A stretch of 64,000 nt of DNA from Pteria penguin. Taxonomy: Eukaryota; Mollusca; Bivalvia; Pterioida; Pteriidae. Where the stretch lies: NCBI GenBank assembly GCA_035048485.1, contig CM068586.1:32148849-32212848 (forward strand), read 5' to 3'. Made by a program: the position numbers and the translations under genes. Under the pieces are notes generated by a model that did no database searches, was not told the DNA's origin, and saw nothing but the letters and a program-made list of their open reading frames with translations. Below, one piece after another: positions 32,001 to 49,224 of the stretch; position 1 is the stretch's first letter, and each line of letters opens with the position of its first letter.

Positions 32001-34050
32001 GATATACAATGTTAGACGACTTTATAATGAACCCAGAGACAATGTAGATTCTGGACATTAATGATCTAGTTTTTGAAAGGGACAGTATAAAGACGATCTT
32101 TTTATCATTTTTATATTAGGACATCGGTCTTTGTCACTCTTAATGAATTAAAGGACAGAAACGTGTTGTCGGTTGAAAATGGATTTATATTTTCTTTTCT
32201 TGTATATCAGCAGATCTTTCCTGTCAAATATCGTAAAAGGCGGAGAAAAACTGTTCCAAGCCAAGATCATCAGGTCACGATAGTGGATGAATAATATAAG
32301 ATTATTTTTATTTTCTTCACATACAGTAGTCAAGTCTATGAGTGGGAATTTCCGGGATTGACTTGTCAAAACCACTCTGAAAATGTAAGAATATCCGAGA
32401 TGGCTCTCATTTCGATCATAATGGATTACATCAGATTTATTATTGTACGCCTGTCGTATACAGGTGTGTTATGGTATGACGTTGTGGGGTCTGTCCACAC
32501 CTTGTTAACACAATACAAACCATACCATGTACGCTAGGACTTTTACACTAGGTACATTTTTTTTCTTATGGCATATCAATATCAAGGTCAAAAGTCAGGG
32601 TCATCTCTGAAGTAAAAATAGCAAATGTTTTAGAATGCAAATTGTAAACAACGTACGGACCAAACTGTCAAACAGATTGGTAATACAGTTTTAACAAAAT
32701 TATTTTGGAAATGAGAGAGAAAATGTAGGTCTCAAATTTTTCAAAACGACTGCAATGTCAGCTACACTGTATTAAGCAACACGATGTCTACACTTTTTTT
32801 CGTCAGGTATCATTCTTTTTTTAATTTCAATTTCATTACTATTTGTAAGTAACCAAAAGCAAAATCCACCACTAGGATTGCGGTCGTATGAAATCAATAT
32901 AACAACTTGTAACATCGGCCGGAATGATTTCATGATTGCTGCCAGGAAGGTCATAACGGATTATATACCATAACTCTTCAAATACATGTACAATACGTTA
33001 GCCAGAGGTTTTGAGTATATCATACTGGTAGAGTTTCCTAACCATTACTTTGAAATCTATTTCAAGATTAGTTCATGTTGACAATATTGGATTTGAATCG
33101 CCATTTTTATTTCACATAGGAAAAAAGGGAAAATGAATATAAAAGACTCTTAATGAAATCAAAAAAGGACATCGCTTTGTGGTCACATTATGGAAAACCA
33201 GAACAAAATCGTATATACCCAAACAATACAATATACCTGTCTTCATGAGACAAATATTAACTTTCCGAAGAGAACATCCATATAGAATAGCCATCGCAGA
33301 CTTGTATCAGACATTATCTCGCTCATTTTTCTGGTTTCAGGGTTAGGGACCAGAACCAAATCGCAAATACTCAACTAGACTACATAGCTGACAAAATTAG
33401 ACTACACGCGCTTTTTTATGTTAAACATTCTTTGAAGAGTAACAATCATCACACATAAATATGATTACGGCTAGACGACGGATAGGATATCTCAAGCTTC
33501 TACCAGAAGAGCTAAGAGAAGAGCTAAGATATATAGGCGACATGGCCAGCATTATCTTGAATATCTGAGAATGTATATTCACCTTCATTTGTGTTGCAGT
33601 TATAGAAACCTTATCAGATATGATATGCTGACAAGAGACATGAGAAGGGAAGGGGGGGTGGACCTGCCAATATGTCTCAACTGATTCAATGTGCTAGAGC
33701 ATCTTTTGACTACGTTTTTTTCACTAACCCTAAGCAAGATAGGTTGTAAAATGTTAAAAAGAAAAAAATCCGTTTGGAGTCTACATTCCCCAAAGTTTAC
33801 CTTTATAAGAATATTGTCTTCGTAATTTTATTGAGGTCCTTATTAAACAATTTGCAATTTGATTTATTTACTTGCATGTGTTGATATTATTGTATATATG
33901 TACATATCTTATATGCTTTGTACACTGATATTATGTACAGATTGTGAGTATAAAGAAGTTGAGAAAACGATAAGACCATTCATATTAATTATGATTTTAA
34001 CAGATTGTGACCACTACTTAATGTGACTAGATAGTATTATCCTGAGGGAT
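32001..34050. other. Spacer, nothing recognised
   Basis: About 2 kb without a recognisable gene. A minus-strand frame at 32148-32375 lies just upstream of the PLE-B copy and could be an unrecognised part of it. Confidence 0.4.
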
Positions 34051-34052
34051 TA

Positions 34053-34108
34053 TGCAAGGGATGCTTATTCCTCCATGATTTCTGACACCCCCCCCCCCAC
34101 ACACACAC
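34053..34108 (+). repeat. PLE-B 3' block remnant followed by C and CA runs
   Basis: CAAGGGATGCTTATTCCTCC matches the plus-sense block. A C run (~11) and (CA)n follow at 34087-34108. Confidence 0.5.
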
Positions 34109-34339
34109 ATCTTGTTAATTTTGGGGTCCTTGATAACCCATTTCTCTATTTGTCTTGTATGATAGATTATCCTTATTGACCACTGATCAATATATTAACA
34201 TTTAGCAAAATATTATTCATGGGAGAATGCAACGCTCCCTCTATTTTTCAAAAACTTCTAGACCCGCACATGTGAAACATCATTAATTTAGTATGCATAC
34301 TACAAATAACTATGAAAACATATATACGTAATAATTTTG

Positions 34340-34860
34340 TGCACTATATCTTGAAATATGTTTTGGTCAGTATAGTAAAATTCTACACGAATGGTCTTGT
34401 CAAGATACCTGATGAACATAGAGGATTAAAATGAGTTTTCATTGTTCAATTTTGCTGTCACTACATCCATTTTAAGACCTTGGAATTGGTGTTCGTCTCT
34501 ATTTTCAAAGTAATATGCATGTACATGTATGATGAAACTTCTTAAGATAATTCCGCAAGGATGTCTTATAAAATTGTGCGATATTCGTATTACACATTTC
34601 AATGAGGCATCTCAACTGCCATCTTAAAAACATAATTTTTTTCTCTCTCTCATTTACATATCAATTTCATGGAAATTAGGAAGAATGATATTTTTGAGAT
34701 ACCTGACGAACATATGAGAATAAAATGCTTATGCCTATTTCAGTGTTGCTACTATGGCAGCCATCATGAAAACTTGGAACTGGATTGACTGCACTATTAT
34801 CAATCAATTTTGATGACACTTCACAGAAAAAACCGAACCATGTTGTATATGAAAAAGTAT
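34340..34860. repeat. Diverged tandem duplication, period ~325 bp
   Basis: GATACCTGATGAACATAGAG near 34405 and GATACCTGACGAACATATGA near 34698 are followed in each case by AAAATG, an ATTTCAGTGTTGCT-like stretch and TTGGAACTGG-like sequence. A third partial copy may start near 34800. Confidence 0.4.
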
Positions 34861-35324
34861 TGTTACATAATTCTTTATGATTGCAGTGGTGAAATCTAGT
34901 AGTTTAATTTGTTGTTGTTAATATTAGTAATTTCAGCTTCCCCAAAAAATATTTCTATCTTTGATTTGAGTAAAGGCGTTGAGAGCAAAATCTCGTTCAA
35001 ACAATATAAAGATTATCTAAACACAGTTTTCCTGCAGAAAGTAACCAAAACTCTCTAGATGAGTATGAAACAGGGACGTTTTTTGGTTCTTCATGTAAAA
35101 CATCACTTAGTTCCTCTATGGTATTTGGTAGATATTGCTTTTCCAGATTCTATGATCAAGAATATCCTACACATGATCAGTTTACATCGAATCAAGGGAT
35201 AAAGCTTGCTAGGGGAAGCTGACATTTAAGTGTTGTGGGAATGTGTGAGACTAGTATATGAAGTGGTAGCGGTATAACTTTAGTCACATTCGGTGAAAAG
35301 TCATGATGCGTAAAATTGTGTGAT

Positions 35325-35425
35325 ATCTGAAATGTATACTTCAAATGTACTTAAAAAGGTTTGTAAAGTATTTTTCTTATGTATAGCTCTGTCCCTAGAT
35401 ATGTTCTTAGCTCTTTTTATTTTTA
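35325..35425 (+). repeat. Degenerate retrozyme-unit fragment
   Basis: GAAATGTATACTTCAAATGT and TGTATAGCTCTGTCCCTAGA correspond to parts of the 345-nt unit body. The hammerhead is not present. Confidence 0.35.
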
Positions 35426-36240
35426 GATCAATTAGCTAATTTTGTTTCCTCTTCAAACTTAAGTGTTTCACAGTTTGTGTGTAACCTCTTTTTGAATTCT
35501 TCATCTTGCACAGATTTTTGCGAAAGAAAAATATATTCTGACACCGTTGCTTTGCCCTTGTTTTTACATGTTTATTTCATAGAAACTTTTAATTTATGAA
35601 TACGGGTTGGATTTACTGATAAGACAATGTGTAGACAGTGCAGTATTTGGAACTGTTCTCCTCTCAAATACTCATAACTCCTACCAGAAGCATTTGTTTA
35701 CAAAAAACGTTTTGGATCATGGACATTGGCTCTGAGGAAGGGATTTGACGATATAGAGATATGGATTTGCTTTTTGTATCATGTTTAATCGATGCACATT
35801 AATCGTTCATTTTGATTAAAATTCAAGTCGTACAGTTTTGTAAAGAAAATACAAATGAAATATGAAATCTTATCGGGGCACAAAAATTAAATATATATAA
35901 TCGGGGCTAGAAAAGTTGAAAAGAGGGACAAATTCCAAGATCAAGAGGATAAATGTCAAAGTATCAAACGAAGTTTCTGATTAAAAATCATAAATCTTCT
36001 ATCGAATGGAGAACATGTCAGACAATGATATCCTGTAATTTTATACAGGATCTTTGTATCGTCAGTAGAATCTATGGCATGTTGACTTAAGACGTTTGTT
36101 TTCACACCTTTATTATAATAACATCTGTTCACTAAGTAATTTGTCTCTGCGTTTAAAATTACAAGTTTCAATTGAAAATGACAATTGTTATTTTGGGTAT
36201 GCTGAATAGACCTTCTTTGAAAAAAAAACAGTCTGTAAGC
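35426..36240. other. Spacer with one unrecognised minus-strand frame
   Basis: A 71-codon frame (minus, 35956-36171) contains TGYHCLTCSPFDRRFM. I do not recognise it, and its context gives no support for a gene. Confidence 0.3.
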
Positions 36241-36246
36241 TTGATT

Positions 36247-36985
36247 TATTCATGTTTCTCTATATTAAATATCATCATATAAGTACAAAGATGTTCAAAT
36301 TTTCGCAAAATTGATAGTAGGGAAAGTTTTGACACAGGTGTGTTATAGTCCCTGAAGTGAACATATTCCTGTACATATACATTTGATGGAAGCTACCTGG
36401 AAAATCTATTGGTCACATTATGTATTTTGATAATTCAGAATAGTATAGGCAACTTCCATGGGTATTAGAGGGGCCTACTTTGATGCACTTTTTATTACTT
36501 ATTATTGATTACTTTTTATTATAAAAAAATTATCGATTTTATTCATACTGTTCTATAATAAATTACATCATATAATAGTATATATGTGCACATTTCAGCG
36601 AAAGTGATTGTAAGTTAAAATTTTGATCGAGGTGTGTTATTGTACCTTAAGTGGATATACACCCGTCTGTGTACAGTTGATTGTAGTTTACTTGAAGAGC
36701 TTTTACCTAGAATATGTATTTAATAATTCAGAAGATCATAGGCAATTTCGATGGTGGTAGTCGAGGGGCCCATATAAATGCATTTTAAAACATCTCGGTT
36801 TTATTCATACTTTTCTATAATAAACTGCATCACAAAACGGTAATGATGAGCACATTTCAGCGAATCTGATTGCAGGGAAAATTTTGCCGCCAGACAATAG
36901 TTAATAGTTACCTGGAATATATATTAAGCAAATTTATGCAGTTTGGGAATTCAGAATAGCATAAACAACTTCGATGATGATTAGA
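36247..36985. repeat. Degenerate tandem repeat, ~260-290-bp unit, three copies
   Basis: The anchor TTATTCATrc(t)TTCTATAwTAAA recurs at 36247, 36539 and 36801. Each copy then has a CATCATA-like stretch, a TTTCrGCrAAntTGATwGnArG-like stretch, a CCTGGAATATnTATT-like stretch and a GAATTCAGAATAGnATA-like stretch. The copies are diverged, and the last is shorter. Confidence 0.6.
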
Positions 36986-39651
<2,666 letters not shown>

Positions 39652-39659
<8 letters not shown>

Positions 39660-39732
39660 CAGGGAGATGGGTCGATGTCAGTGTTATAAAATCCCAGGGA
39701 AATGGGTCGATGTTAGTTTTATAAAATCTCAG
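39652..39732. repeat. 35-bp tandem repeat, ~2.3 copies
   Basis: AAAATCCCAGGGAGATGGGT plus CGATGTCAGTGTTAT is repeated with few changes, and a third copy is truncated. Confidence 0.85.
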
Positions 39733-40919
39733 TCTTGAGGAAATGTGACTGACACTTTTCATGCAGTGTTAGCTCACATTCATTTTGCACGTACACTGCT
39801 TGCTTTGATTGTATGAGTGTCATTTATGGTGGGGTTGGCTAACATAACAGGATTATTTCCCTTCCCAAACACCCTACCTTGTTTCTATTTTTATTTTTAA
39901 TATTCATTTATACATTGCGGGTTAAACAGTGACATAAAATTGTCTATTTCCCTTTATTGGAACCTTCCATGTCCTATATCAATGCAGATATCTTAATAAC
40001 CATTCCGGTATGGACAAATTGTTGATCTTTAGTCTATTTGTATCAGTGAACAGTCTGTTGTGTTCTAATTAAAGGTCATGACTTTATATCATGAATTTCC
40101 TGACGCAAATAAATGTTAATTCTCATCTCGTTTTCCATTTTTGATTTTGCCTGTTTATTGTTATATGGATACGTCACTTTCGATTACATTTTCACGTTAC
40201 AAATATTCAATCCTCAATTTAGATGGCAAAAATATCTCGAAATGTAATCGAGAGAGAACAAACTACTTAAAGAAACGTGATTGTAAATGTCAAATCACAG
40301 AGTGTAAAACGCTGCTGATATCATATCGAATGTTTATTGATGCAATTCCACCTTTGTCTGTGTGAATCAGTTGTCTTTTTAACGTCTTGTTCCGCTGCTA
40401 TTAAATGTGTGTATCTTTACCCATTAAGGAAGATGTTCCACCTTTATTGATGTTGTCATTAACGATGAAAACCAGCGAATTTGATTGATTACATAACAAG
40501 TAATAGAACTGTGACAAGGATTATAGCAATTTGCATGTAAGTATTAACATTTTTTGTGAAGATGCATTGATTACAGAAGTCAGCATAAATCCGAACGAGT
40601 ACTATGCGATGTCCGGTATTAAAAATTCAGTGAAACACCTAGGTGGTGATGGGTTTAACGAGAACAACTATGAATCCTGAAAGCGACGAGGCCAGAAGCC
40701 CCGAGGCAAATGCCTCATACAAACCTCTCGTGCTCGGTGTGAATGTATTATCAGTAACATAATATGCTGGCTAAATGACGTACATGTAACGAAAGTCCGC
40801 CTGAGATTTAACGACTTTGTTTTTCGTTAGAGCCCAAATGATTTTGCTTTGGCTAAATCCTACCCTTAAGGAAAGAAAAAGATAGCAATATAAAACTTAG
40901 CACAAATACTATAGCTTTT
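39733..40919. other. Spacer, nothing recognised
   Basis: A slightly GC-richer stretch near 40630-40740 is not identifiable. Confidence 0.4.
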
Positions 40920-41640
40920 TGAATATAACTAGACTAGCAACGTCACTGAGGAAAAATTCTATGGTCGTTACGAGACTCTTATTACTCCATATGATATCTC
41001 GTTATCCAGACTTTTAAATGATATTCTGGACTGAGACCGATTCCGATCATTTTACACAGATTTGACACCTTCTTTACTAGAAGGTTACCTACTTCGACTT
41101 CTCCATATATAAATACATATGGAATTTACACGATCTGACTCTTTCTACTGGGTATATGTGATGGGTGTTGCTAGCAAGCAGGAGATGCTCACTCTCCCCG
41201 GGCACCTGATCTCACTCCATCACAGGGGTTCACATATGCTCTTCAAGTAGACATATTTTGTTATTTTCCATTTGTTTTTCATTTTCACTGATTTTGTATG
41301 TCCTCTGGTTTTATGATTTTTGGACTTGTGCTTTGGATTTATCCATCATCTCTACATTTCTTGGAGAGAAATGTCAGTTGTAGATGCTTATGCAGATAAA
41401 AATAATTTTTAAAACAAAATTTTTAAACTTCACTAGAATTGTTTTGAAAGTGGCATATTGTCTTTTGGTATGATCACTGGGAAGGCATGTCTACAACACG
41501 TGTTCAAAACTTGACAATAGTACAACGACAATAGTACAACTCGACAGTTCTAATGCCTTTGAAGTTCTCTCTGCCTGATGAAGACTGGCAATATGTCGAA
41601 ACATCTCTATGGGTTCGAGCGCTGCACGACTACTGACGTG
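40920..41640 (+). mobile_element. PLE-B fragment, RT C-terminus and 3' UTR
   Basis: Shifted frames at 40935-41035 encode SLRKFYGRYETLI and YDISLSRLLNDILD, the last residues of the PLE-B RT. The 3' block lies at 41158-41235 (GTGATGGGTGTTGC, GGAGATGCTCACTCTCCCCG, CACCTGATCTCACTCC). The UTR then continues to the stem-loop motif near 41577 (CCTGATGAAGAC...GTCGAAAC). Confidence 0.7.
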
Positions 41641-42137
41641 TTGAGAGGAGATAAACGTTGAGAGGCTATAAACCTACTAAATGAGCTTAAACCGATTACA
41701 AGTGTTTGGTCGCTCTCTGCCAAGTACTGCTGAGACTTTTGCAGGTGTTTAAGGGTTAACACAGTGAATGTCAATATTATGCATGAAGGAATTGAATTGG
41801 ACGCCTTTAAATGGAGTAAACGTGTTGTTCGTTGATAAAATCACGTATTAGTAAACTAAAATGGAACAAAGTATCCGTCATCCTTCGGTAATCGATGACA
41901 CAGATGTAATGACAGAAATAGACAGCATGTTTTATGATAACGTATTAATGTCGGTGTCATAAAGTAGGCTTTCCCCCATATAAGGCTCTTTCCCTAGGGG
42001 AAATTGGCTATATGTTCGCTCTTCCCTCATATAGGAGGTCTTCTCCCCTGAAGACTAGCTATATAGTATCACTAACCTTTAGGAGAATTGGTTATATATT
42101 AGCACTTCGCTCTTTCAAGCCTCCCGTTATAACTTGG
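41641..42137. other. Spacer with short pseudo-repeats
   Basis: Around 41970-42110 CCCCATATAAGG/CCTCATATAGGAGG and GGCTATAT/GCTATAT motifs recur irregularly. No element was defined. Confidence 0.35.
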
Positions 42138-42375
42138 CATTTTTTCATTTGATTGTGCTACTTTTGTGGTGAGTGGGAAGGTGGGCGCCCGTACACCGGT
42201 TAACCACACTCATTGATTGACGTATTTTTACTTTAATTGAGCGTTCTAAGTCGGTATCGTAACTGCAGTATAACGAAATAGTTGTGTAATGTCGTTTTCT
42301 GTGTTTATTTGACTATTATCATGTTTTATGCGCATATACTTGTTATTTGTGTCATACAGGTTGGTCATGGTCAAC
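42138..42375 (+). mobile_element. PLE-A-type 3' end, subfamily 2
   Basis: GGTGAGTGGGAAGGTGGGCG, ACACCGGTTAACCACACT and TTCTAAGTCGGTATCGTAAC match the PLE-A 3' UTR. The terminus ATTATCATGTTTTATGCGCA / GTTATTTGTGTCATACAG differs from the 57-kb copy and recurs at 55330-55530 and about 61955-62045. Confidence 0.72.
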
Positions 42376-42669
42376 TGTCCTCTCTACATACTTTTCCAGC
42401 AAACGTGTATCACATAATTAGTACACGACAGCTTATTTAAAAAGTTTAAACAATAGATATCATACATGCAATTCTACGAAAATCTGTGTTAAGCGCAGTT
42501 TTAATACTTATTGTGTAGATCACAAAAGAATTGTTGATATCAAAGCAGATATTTTATTGTATCATATATTTGATTTTATATTATTTTCAGAAATCACAGA
42601 TACTTTATATATTTACAAATTCAGTTTTATTAGTTCCTAAAATACTTATTATTATACGATTTTTTGAAT

Positions 42670-42762
42670 GCGAGTTTTGATATACATTGTATTAAGCTGA
42701 TACCGTTATCATATACGTGAATAATTTCATGACGTAAAACAATAATCAAACAAACAAATCTT
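42670..42762 (+). mobile_element. SINE 3' end, 5'-truncated
   Basis: TACCGTTATCATATACGTGA, ATGACGTAAAACAATAATC and AAACAAACAAAT, preceded by a diverged ATACATTGTATTAAGCTGAT, match the last ~90 nt of the full-length SINEs. The tRNA head is absent. Confidence 0.7.
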
Positions 42763-43670
42763 ATCACCAAGCTAGAAAAAGATCTGAATTCACTTCGTTA
42801 GATCTACATTTCTTTTGAACTTATTTAAGTAATAACATTACCACGAACAAAGTTCACAACAGTGTTGTAATGATATCTGTTAAAAAATATCTTCCACATA
42901 TATAAATACCGAGAAGGTGACAGCGTCCGAAACAACTTTGGACATTTGTGATTTTATAAATCGTTGTCCAGTATACTGAAAGGAGTACATTCAGACCTTT
43001 TTTTCCAACGTAGCATATTGTAGCAATGAGAAAAGAGTTGACTTTCGTTAACTTGAGATCCCGTTTATATACTGTGTATTTATTAATGAGAGAAATCTAC
43101 AATGTTAAAAATGACAATGTCCTATAAAAAACCGTTCAGAAACCGTTCAAAACTTTAAATTCCGAATTGGACAAGATTTACTCTAAATCGACTAAAATCT
43201 AAACTTTTACATCACTGTAGATCATTAAGAACAAAAAAGATATTAAATCCAAGGTGCCGTTCTGAAGAAGATGTTAAAAAATAGGTACACTGAGATCTAT
43301 TTTACCCATCCTGGATTCTCTCAGTGGATCTGTCTGAAATTACAAGTTTGGTAGAATACTACAAGTATTTCATTTCTGCCGCCTTTCACCTTAATCCCTT
43401 CTGTGCTAATGAAGAAAAAGAAAAACGGACAGACGTACAATCGCCGGACAATGGGTGATCAGTAAAGCTCGTTTGAGCTAAAATGTGGGTTGAAAGGAGA
43501 GTGATAACATATATCATATTATCAAAGATAAATGAACTTAACGAGGAATGGAATTTATATTTAAAAAAATGATACCGGTAAATAAAATACGAAAATAACT
43601 GGTTTCACATGACTATTGCGCTAACAACAATGTACCACAGTGAACATTCACGGCCCCCTAAGTTCGGCGC
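42763..43670. other. Spacer, nothing recognised
   Basis: No gene or element recognised. Confidence 0.4.
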
Positions 43671-43880
43671 CATAAACTGAGAATATACCTAAGTCATAAT
43701 TTCATATTCTTCTGTTCATCAATGAATTAATAACTGTGGTTTGGATTGTACTTAGTTTTATTCTATTGATGAATAGAATTAATCCATACGGCATGAGGAT
43801 TTATTTGGACGTTTGACAATGAAATAAATTACAATGAAATATTTGATTTAAATATATTCTTAGTTTATAGCACCGGACCC
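43671..43880. mobile_element. MITE, copy 1 (TIR ~40 bp)
   Basis: Same family as 61076-61304: CGGCGCCATAAACTGAGAAT and ATAC at the left, AGCACCGGACC at the right, with the internal palindrome ATTCTATTGATGAATAGAAT. Its left end is partly mutated. It lies directly beside a PLE-B 3' block, suggesting insertion into a PLE end. Confidence 0.75.
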
Positions 43881-43970
43881 TGAAATTCAGAGGTGAGACC
43901 AGATGCCCGGGAGGAGTGAGCGTCTACTGTTTGGCTAGCCACACCCGCCGTGAATGCCCAGACATACAGA
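43881..43970 (-). repeat. PLE-B 3' block (solo)
   Basis: CAGAGGTGAGACCAGATGCC, CGGGAGGAGTGAGCGTC and CCACACCCGCCGTGAATGCC form a well-conserved minus-sense copy of the block. Confidence 0.72.
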
Positions 43971-45744
<1,774 letters not shown>

Positions 45745-45869
45745 TAAAAGCCAGATATTAGTCGTGCACGGTAAAATATATTCGGAAAAGTTAAATCTAT
45801 ATAGTGGAAATATATTTAATTTAAATTTTCATTTCATATGAAATTATGAAATATTGCAATTTATGAATC

Positions 45870-45925
45870 GTAATGTTCTCCTAACGTTTTCATTCCCCTG
45901 GGAATCTTCAGGGAGTTTTGTTGTT
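45870..45925 (-). other. PLE-like stem-loop motif
   Basis: The minus strand reads CCCTGAAGATTCCCAGGGGA then ATGAAAACG. The UUCCC/GGGAA stem lies between CTGAAGA and GAAAA. It resembles the CTGARGA-stem-GAAA motif at PLE termini and loosely a hammerhead core, but the register of the stem is not canonical. Confidence 0.4.
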
Positions 45926-46002
45926 AGCGACGTTACTATGACGTCATGCTCTTATTGATTAATCATTAATTTGTCGAGCCGATGTTTCCTGCATATAGAG
46001 CG

Positions 46003-46112
<110 letters not shown>

Positions 46113-47357
46113 CAGATTGCATGACCAAACCCTGATCGATCTTGCTATTATTGTACTCTCAATATTGTTATAAGAACAAAACTATAATTCCCGTTCCTAG
46201 TTGAACCTTCCCTAAATATTTCCTTCTATTCTTTCACAATTGTTTCGTTATTGCACACATATGCCTAACACCAAACAAGAGAATGCCGAATCTTTTCTAA
46301 GACAAAAGGGAATTCCAATAAAAATTGCCAACCTATCTGAGTCGCATTTCAGAATTTGTAGACACGATGAATTTACCACTGCAGTTTTGTTGATTTTTGT
46401 TGATACCTAGATATTGCTGTTATCACTAGCTTGTGAAAGAAAAAGACAACACTTCTCACCATCTGTAGCAGAGTTTGAATGAGATGAGCAAGACTTTATT
46501 TTACAAAAGTGCATCCAAACTGATCGTATCATCAACTATGCTACGTTCGCCAGGGATAGGTCGTAAATATATCGGTTATAACTCGTTTGCATTCTCTGAT
46601 CAGACCTTGGTGAGCGTATGCAAAACTTGAGCAAGTCGTCGATACATCAGGGATAATTTAAATCTGCTTTCACATACGCCCATTATACACTTAATTTGTG
46701 ACCATTCCTTTTTAAGATGCCACTTATCAAAGCTGTTTTCCTGATATGCACGAAGTAGGAATTATTTTCGAAAGAATAAAAATGTTCTCTAGCTAACCAC
46801 GACATTTAAGTCAGATTTGCCAGATCCATAACACTTTACATGATGGGGCCCAATTTGATAAATTTCCAGTGCAGCCTCCGGCGATGATGCATGGGTCTCC
46901 TGGGTGTTAAGCAGAGAAAATCGAGAGTGTATAGATATAACCTACTACATCTAACTCGAAAATACTAATGACAGAAGTTCCATATTTTGTCAACCCGCAA
47001 GTTCGCAAATACTTATTCCGTTCGTGTTTTGTATTTTAGTTACCTACCACATCTATTGTTCTGAGATGATTTTCTGCCCCACTGGAGAACATAAGAATGG
47101 TGTATTTAAAAGGAAAATGGTCAATTAGTAATTACGATCTTGCATATTGAGGATAGGTATTTATTCGTATTTTATGGTAGAAATATTTAAATTATGTTCG
47201 AGCGCTCAACATCCTTCAGAATCAATATTTGTCAAACTGGTGAATCGTATGATATAGAAAATAAATTTATGCTTTACACACCTGGTATTGTGAATTGATA
47301 TAATCAATATTCAAATACCGTTACCATGAGTTAAACAACCTCAAATAATTTTATAGC
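46113..47357. other. Spacer, nothing recognised
   Basis: No gene or element recognised. Confidence 0.45.
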
Positions 47358-47440
47358 ATTATGGCGGGCGTGACCACTCAGGAAGGGATTCTTACTCTTC
47401 CATTACACCTGGTCCCACCTCTGGTTCTTCCAATGGTTTG
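47358..47440 (+). repeat. PLE-B 3' block (solo)
   Basis: ATGGCGGGCGTGACCACTCA, GGGATTCTTACTCTTCCATT and CACCTGGTCCCACCTCTGGT form a plus-sense copy. Confidence 0.7.
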
Positions 47441-48739
47441 TGATAGTCTAGATCTCTATCTCTATCTTCTAAAATAGATGATCCTTGCTGACTATAAATT
47501 GGTATCTTAGCATTTGCGTGCAACAAAACTTAATCATCTGATATCATATTAAGTGCATTATTATCAAGAAGTTTATTCATGTTTTGTACTTGTTCTGGGT
47601 TGTTGGCCATGTCTGTAAAAACTTTCTCATACAGTACAATCATTACTCCCTTCCTCCCTTTATACACAATGAAGTCTTATATAGCGAACAAAAATTGTTA
47701 CACATTTAAATATATGTCGAACAAGGTATTGATATTGTAAATGATAAAATTGATATATTAATAACATCATGATACGTGTCAGTTCCGAGAACGACAAGTA
47801 ATTGAAACTATACAGAACATAATACACAAATTGCCCCTAGTTCTATACATTTCGAAGAGTTTATGATAAAACATTTACTGTTGTTTCATCTGACAATAAT
47901 TACCTTTTATTAAAACTATCTACAAGCAGGTAACATCAGTTTACGGTCTACGATATGTTTGATAGAAACAGGTGAATTGTTGAAGTTGTACTCCCCTCAT
48001 CTATCGAGGTCATTGATTTACTAGTCAAACATTCTACAGTATAGATATTATTATTGTTGCTATACAACACCTGCTTATATTACAAATATATCCATGAGTA
48101 TTAAAGATACAATCTTAAGATAACACATAAGCTAACGTGTAGTGTAATGGTGCAAGAAACGTATTTTACATTAAAGTAATAACCCACTTGCGTTTACTTT
48201 GGTATAAAGGCAGGACTGGAACCTTTTACCTCCCAATCCATCTGGACGTTGTTGCTCAAAAGCTTGGCTAAAATATGATTTAATCTATTAAACAATGCTT
48301 AGTCATCACTGGTTAAATATTTCTTGCTCAAACCCAAAAGTCTCCACCGGATAACTAACCATTTGACAAGTAAAATGTCCATTGATTAGCATCCCACAGT
48401 TCTTTGCACTTAGTCGTAGAAGTATGAAAACAAGATGGCTGCTACTGATACAAAGAAAAAAGTGCCAATTTCACGAAAGACGAAACGTTTTATTTGATAA
48501 AAAAATGAAAATAGAAGAAGTTATTAGATCTAAACAAACAATAAAGGTCACAAATGCCAAAAAGACATTGGTTTGGACACATTCTCTTAATTCAAGAGGA
48601 AAGGGGGAGTCTATGAGATCCGTAGATTGAATTAAAGAGTAATGGAGGAAAATATACAGCAAAGCAAACAAAAAAAATTAGAGGATAAGAAAATCAATAA
48701 GAACCTGTAGTGGTCCTCCAAGGCCAGAATTAGACAGCG

Positions 48740-48741
<2 letters not shown>
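47441..48741. other. Spacer, nothing recognised
   Basis: Short frames at 48382-48671 are unrecognised and low complexity. Confidence 0.4.

Positions 48742-48808
<67 letters not shown>
48742..48808. repeat. (CA)n microsatellite
   Basis: About 33 CA units without interruption. Confidence 0.97.
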
Positions 48809-48812
<4 letters not shown>

Positions 48813-49224
48813 ATACAGTCGTTTCTTAACTTCATGTCATGACTTCGATAATGGTATAGATATTGGGGCGGGTCCAGGATTTAATGTTCGTTGTGTGCAA
48901 AAAATTGTCCCTTAAATTAAGACAAGTTATCTAAAGGACACCTTCAAACCACTTCTCCACACCCCCCACCCCCAGTGGAGCCAGGGCATAGTTCTCGTGT
49001 ATAATATATAGATCCTTTCACTGTCACTTGGTGGATTACATTATCGTTGGCAAACGATAACGTTTCCCATAAAAGTTTTGACGTCATTTTGCGGGAATAG
49101 TTATCAATTTGCCAACAAAAATGTCATAACCGCAGTAACAGTACATAGATCTTTAATATACATGTACATACTTATACAAGGGCCTCTAGTGGCGAAAGAA
49201 TTGTATATGTGTGCGATTCGTTAG

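Noticed and set aside
35956..36171. 71-codon minus-strand frame with a YHCLTC motif as a zinc-binding protein
   Set aside because: A single Cys-x2-Cys-like pair is insufficient, with no flanking coding signal.
36247..36985. CRISPR-like array
   Set aside because: Units are ~260-290 bp, diverged, without short identical repeats; the DNA is eukaryotic.
41560..41640. Functional hammerhead ribozyme in the PLE-B 3' end
   Set aside because: CTGATGA and GAAAC are present, but stem II carries an extra A and stems I/III are not convincing; reported only as a motif to test.
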